A DNA stretch of 6,109 nucleotides from a bacterium (GTDB lineage Bacteria > CBDUZB01 > JAGLHV01): assembly GCA_023143305.1 (NCBI GenBank), contig JAGLHV010000090.1:1-6109 (forward strand), read 5' to 3'. The position numbers and the translations under genes were made by a program. The notes beneath the pieces are model-generated. The model searched no databases and was not told the origin of the DNA. It worked only from the letters and a program-made list of their open reading frames with translations. Shown here in pieces: positions 5,918-6,109 of the stretch. Every line of letters begins with the position of its first letter. Within the stretch, counting starts at the first letter, position 1.

Positions 5918-6005
5918 ATATTTTTTCCCTGTTTTTTGGTCAAAGATAAAATAAGCTGTACAAACTTCATTAACGTACTACCCTTAAATAATTAGCAATA
6001 CCTTT
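5918..6005. other. AT-rich spacer with no gene seen
   Basis: Apart from the T-rich edge shared with 5207-5230, I see no open frame, hairpin with a U-tract, or repeat here. It separates the candidate transposase promoter from the possible gene tail to its right. Confidence 0.5.
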
Positions 6006-6109
6006 TCAACTAATTTCTTCCCATTTATTATCCACATAATTACCTATCCCGCTCGGCGAATAATTCAAGTATAGTTTTATAAACTCATTTTTAGCAGATA
6101 TAAAACAAT
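6006..6109 (-). CDS. Possible C-terminal tail of an unidentified gene entering from the right edge
   Basis: From the right edge a minus-strand frame stays open for 33 codons and ends with TGA at 6006-6008. It reads like protein (near the end NYSPSGIGNYVDNKWEEIS), and its codons contain the only GC-richer run in this corner (CGCCGAGCGGG). A 33-codon open frame in AT-rich DNA can arise by chance, and there is no start or family match, so this is tentative. If real, its gene would be co-directional with the rest of the window. Confidence 0.35.
   Translation of the reverse strand, partial: CFISAKNEFIKLYLNYSPSGIGNYVDNKWEEIS

Overview
The window comes from an AT-rich bacterial genome. Coding runs on the minus strand, with strong AAGGAGG-type ribosome binding sites, and the noncoding DNA is rich in small palindromic repeats. 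Two large proteins have Sec signal peptides and an inferred long extracytoplasmic part, which fits an uncultured, probably Gram-negative-type lineage. An Omnitrophota-like or other candidate-phylum origin is only a guess. There are no rRNA, tRNA or other marker genes to place it.

Layout, reading right to left in the direction of transcription. (1) 6006-6109: a possible C-terminal tail of a gene that enters from the right edge. (2) About 5251-5881: a compact REP-associated tyrosine transposase (RAYT) unit. It holds a 158-aa HUH/Y1 transposase and two GTAG-headed REP hairpins. A complete 85-bp REP/inverted-REP pair lies in its 5' leader and a half pair at its 3' end. (3) 5179-5206 and 5890-5917: two near-identical promoters (TTGTTT, 16-nt spacer, TGCTATAAT). 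One is placed to drive the transposase, the other the next big gene. (4) 2590-5061: an 823-aa signal-peptide protein with a C-terminal membrane anchor. (5) 2129-2589: a 461-bp intergenic stretch packed with MITE-like palindromes, with a 14-bp direct repeat near its two ends. (6) 1-2128: a second, paralogous large exported protein that starts with GTG and runs off the left edge with 709 codons visible.

The two big proteins are tandem paralogues. They align collinearly for about 590 residues at roughly 40% identity by eye. Both show a signal peptide, three short W/R-x-x-F-K/R-x-L-L motifs, and three copies of what looks like the same beta-rich module. I do not recognise a named function. The most plausible picture is a pair of membrane-anchored extracytoplasmic proteins that may act together, next to a small domesticated or mobile REP/RAYT system that shares its promoter sequence with them.
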